In this document: positions 5,891-7,330 of the stretch, piece after piece
How positions within the stretch are numbered: position 1 is the first letter of the stretch
Layout: every line of letters begins with the position of its first letter
Source of the DNA: Chloroflexota bacterium
GTDB lineage: Bacteria; Chloroflexota; Anaerolineae; Anaerolineales; Anaerolineaceae
Length of the DNA stretch: 7,330 nucleotides
Assembly: GCA_011053085.1 (NCBI GenBank)
Contig: DSBE01000345.1
Coordinates: 1-7,330, forward strand
Direction: 5' to 3'
Translations under genes and position numbers: made by a program
Notes under the pieces: model-generated
Databases searched by the model: none
What the model saw: only the letters and a program-made list of their open reading frames with translations
Told to the model about the DNA's origin: nothing

Positions 5891-7025
5891 GCGGAGAAAA
5901 CGCATAGGGATTGATGCCAGCGCCATGTTGGTAGCGCGGAAGAACGGATATGAGTATTATGTTCAGGCTTTGATACTCGCTATGGCTGCGTTGCCAGCAG
6001 AAGCCTTTGAAAATCTGGATTTGATTTTCTACTTTCACGTTGGCAACCCTTTAGCCGACCCCACGTTACTTAAAGATATTTTGCCGCGTTTGGATAGGTT
6101 TAAATACCGAACCTATCGGCCTAAGCGGCTTTTTAGTGTTTTTCTGCCATTACTTGCAGGACTTGATCGCTTAGATTGGCTTCATCTTCCAGTACATACC
6201 TGGGGTAGTAAATATCCCTGTCATATAGGCGTCACTCTGCACGACGTGTGCGGTACCCATTTGGCTCAATACTGTGGAGATACCAGTTTATTGCAACATG
6301 AAAATGTCATCAAACGTCAGGTGAAAATAGCTTCAGGTTATATCGCAGTTTCAGAAAATACACGTCAAGATGTCATGGCCTTCTATGGTGTTCCTGGCGA
6401 ACAAATCTATGTGGTTCATCACGGCGTTGACCCCTTCTTTTTCCCTTCTACTACCGATGCAGAACGTGTAAAACAGAAATATGAACTCGATGATTATATT
6501 CTCAATGTTAATGCGCTGCAAGTGAACAAAAATCACGAACGTTTGCTTCTTGCGTATGCTAAATTACGGCGCGAGCGACAAATAACAGCTCCGTTGGTAT
6601 TGGTCGGGCGCGGAGGAATTGGCGTTGAGCGTATCCAAGAAGCTTTAGAAAATTTTGAGCCAACTTCGGCTGTGCGGTATTTGAACTATGTGCCACGCGA
6701 AGATTTGAGAGGGCTTTATTCCGGCGCTACCCTGGTGGTGAATCCTTCTTTATGTGAAGGATTTGGGCTACCTGTGCTAGAAGCTATGGCTTGTGGAGCT
6801 CCAGTAGTGCTCAGTGCTACTACATCTTTGCCTGAAGTGGGCGGAGATGCTGCTTTATATTTCGATCCATTAAACATTGATGCTATCTCAGAAATTTTGT
6901 GGCAGGGATTATCTTCTCCTGCATTGAGAGAAGATTTACGACTTCGTGGACAGACCCGTGCCGCACAATTTTCTTGGGAGCAATCTGCACGCGCAACACT
7001 CAATGTTTATCGTCATTGGGGATAA
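5883..7025 (+). CDS. Family 4 glycosyltransferase (GT-B fold), mannosyltransferase-like
   Basis: The 380-aa product starts at ATG 5883, 8 bases inside the preceding gene. It opens with R-I-G-I-D-A-S at 7-13, typical of the GT4 branch that includes O-antigen mannosyltransferases (MtfA/MtfB and WbdA-like); specificity is not proven. T-L-H-D is at 118-121 and H-H-G-V-D at 179-183. The donor-site strand reads LNVNALQVNKNHERLL (207-222), where relatives usually have Y-V-G-x-x-x-P-R-K-N-H, so the strand glycine and the arginine before K are replaced. The lysine and N-H remain. E292 and E300 form the E-x7-E pair in C-E-G-F-G-L-P-V-L-E, followed by A-M-A-C-G-A-P-V-V and S-L-P-E-V-G-G-D-A-A, all family blocks. 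GC is about 42% in the line counted, close to the genes before 4620 and unlike the gene just upstream. The stop TAA lies 10 bases before the next start. It probably adds a sugar after the two preceding enzymes, by inference from order. Confidence 0.9.
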   Translation: MSERRKRIGIDASAMLVARKNGYEYYVQALILAMAALPAEAFENLDLIFYFHVGNPLADPTLLKDILPRLDRFKYRTYRPKRLFSVFLPLLAGLDRLDWLHLPVHTWGSKYPCHIGVTLHDVCGTHLAQYCGDTSLLQHENVIKRQVKIASGYIAVSENTRQDVMAFYGVPGEQIYVVHHGVDPFFFPSTTDAERVKQKYELDDYILNVNALQVNKNHERLLLAYAKLRRERQITAPLVLVGRGGIGVERIQEALENFEPTSAVRYLNYVPREDLRGLYSGATLVVNPSLCEGFGLPVLEAMACGAPVVLSATTSLPEVGGDAALYFDPLNIDAISEILWQGLSSPALREDLRLRGQTRAAQFSWEQSARATLNVYRHWG

Positions 7026-7035
7026 TTTCGGTAAA

Positions 7036-7330
7036 ATGCACACATTGCGTAAATGGGCTTATAAGTATGTCCCCTTTCCAGTAAAGCGATTCGCAAATTA
7101 TCTTTATTGGCTAGGCTATGATGCTACAGACTTTCTCGCAGAACAAACCGGACATCTTTGGTTTCACGGACTGCGGTTGTGGCTTTACCGGCACCTGTTC
7201 AGAATCACCATTGGTCCGCACACCAGCATTCACCGGCTTTGCCGTTTCTATCGCCCTTCCAGCGTCGCCATCGGCGCACACACCGTTATCAACCGCGAAG
7301 TGCTGCTCGATGGTCGCAGCGGCTTAACCA
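7036..7330 (+). CDS. Hexapeptide-repeat acyltransferase (WbbJ/LacA/NodL-like), 3'-truncated by the window edge
   Basis: The frame from ATG 7036 is open for 98 codons to the right edge, so the protein is incomplete. An N-terminal region rich in aromatic and basic residues (1-58) leads into I-T-I-G-P-H-T-S-I (57-65) and then V-A-I-G-A-H-T-V-I-N-R (77-87) and LLDGRSGLT (90-98). The repeated I-G-x-x-x-x-I spacing and the V-I-N-R-x-V-L-L-D-G-R block are typical of left-handed beta-helix acyltransferases, as in colanic acid WcaF-type and other polysaccharide O-acetyltransferases. It would transfer an acetyl group from acetyl-CoA to a sugar hydroxyl or amine. The catalytic His lies beyond the window. 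The Shine-Dalgarno is weak (GGGG ends 13 bases before the ATG). GC rises from about 38% at the start to 63% at 7261-7320, so this gene may be mosaic. Confidence 0.8.
   Translation, partial: MHTLRKWAYKYVPFPVKRFANYLYWLGYDATDFLAEQTGHLWFHGLRLWLYRHLFRITIGPHTSIHRLCRFYRPSSVAIGAHTVINREVLLDGRSGLT

Noticed and set aside
7118..7327. A small + strand open frame near the right edge
   Set aside because: It overlaps the acyltransferase in another frame. The frame from 7036 shows clear hexapeptide repeats and this one shows no known motif.
1..7330. CRISPR arrays, insertion sequences, tRNA or rRNA genes, riboswitches and terminators
   Set aside because: No regularly spaced repeats, transposase motifs, inverted repeat ends, RNA gene signatures or hairpin plus T-tract were seen. 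Almost every base is coding.

Overview
The window is a single-strand run of bacterial genes for making a surface glycan (capsule, exopolysaccharide or O-antigen type). All seven recognisable reading frames lie on the + strand and are packed almost without gaps, with overlaps of 11, 1 and 8 bases and gaps of 2, 10 and about 24 bases, so they read as part of one operon that runs off both ends. Two starts have strong Shine-Dalgarno sites, which indicates a bacterium. A membrane-anchored Asp-box propeller protein among glycosyltransferases, together with moderate and uneven GC, would fit Chloroflexota such as Anaerolineae. That placement is a weak inference, because no marker gene is present.

Layout: 3-605 is the C-terminal part of a YdjC/ChbG/HpnK-type carbohydrate deacetylase. 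595-1467 is a GT-A fold family 2 glycosyltransferase that stops at an in-frame TGA; the same frame then continues without another stop to 1815 and encodes a TPR-like tail, so the gene looks split by one nonsense codon. 1818-3335 is a protein with one N-terminal and one C-terminal membrane segment enclosing an extracytoplasmic seven-repeat beta-propeller with three Asp-boxes. 3360-4622, 4622-5890 and 5883-7025 are three successive family 4 (GT-B) glycosyltransferases, each with an E-x7-E motif. 7036 to the right edge is the N-terminal part of a hexapeptide-repeat acyltransferase; it has no stop inside the window.

Inferred joint role: the four glycosyltransferases would add successive sugars to a lipid-linked repeat unit on the cytoplasmic face of the membrane. 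The deacetylase and the acyltransferase would adjust acetylation of those sugars, and the propeller protein would act outside the membrane on or around the finished glycan. No polymerase, flippase, sugar-nucleotide enzyme or initiating phosphosugar transferase is in the window.

The base composition is a mosaic. Most of the window is about 33-42% GC, but a 120-base patch inside the family 2 gene is about 57%, the second family 4 gene reaches 63-68% in places, and the last 150 bases rise to about 63%. Together with a G10 run inside the second family 4 gene and the in-frame TGA, this suggests a locus assembled by recombination and possibly subject to on/off variation. Nothing amounts to a clearly new biological system. 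The propeller protein in the glycan operon is the least explained part.
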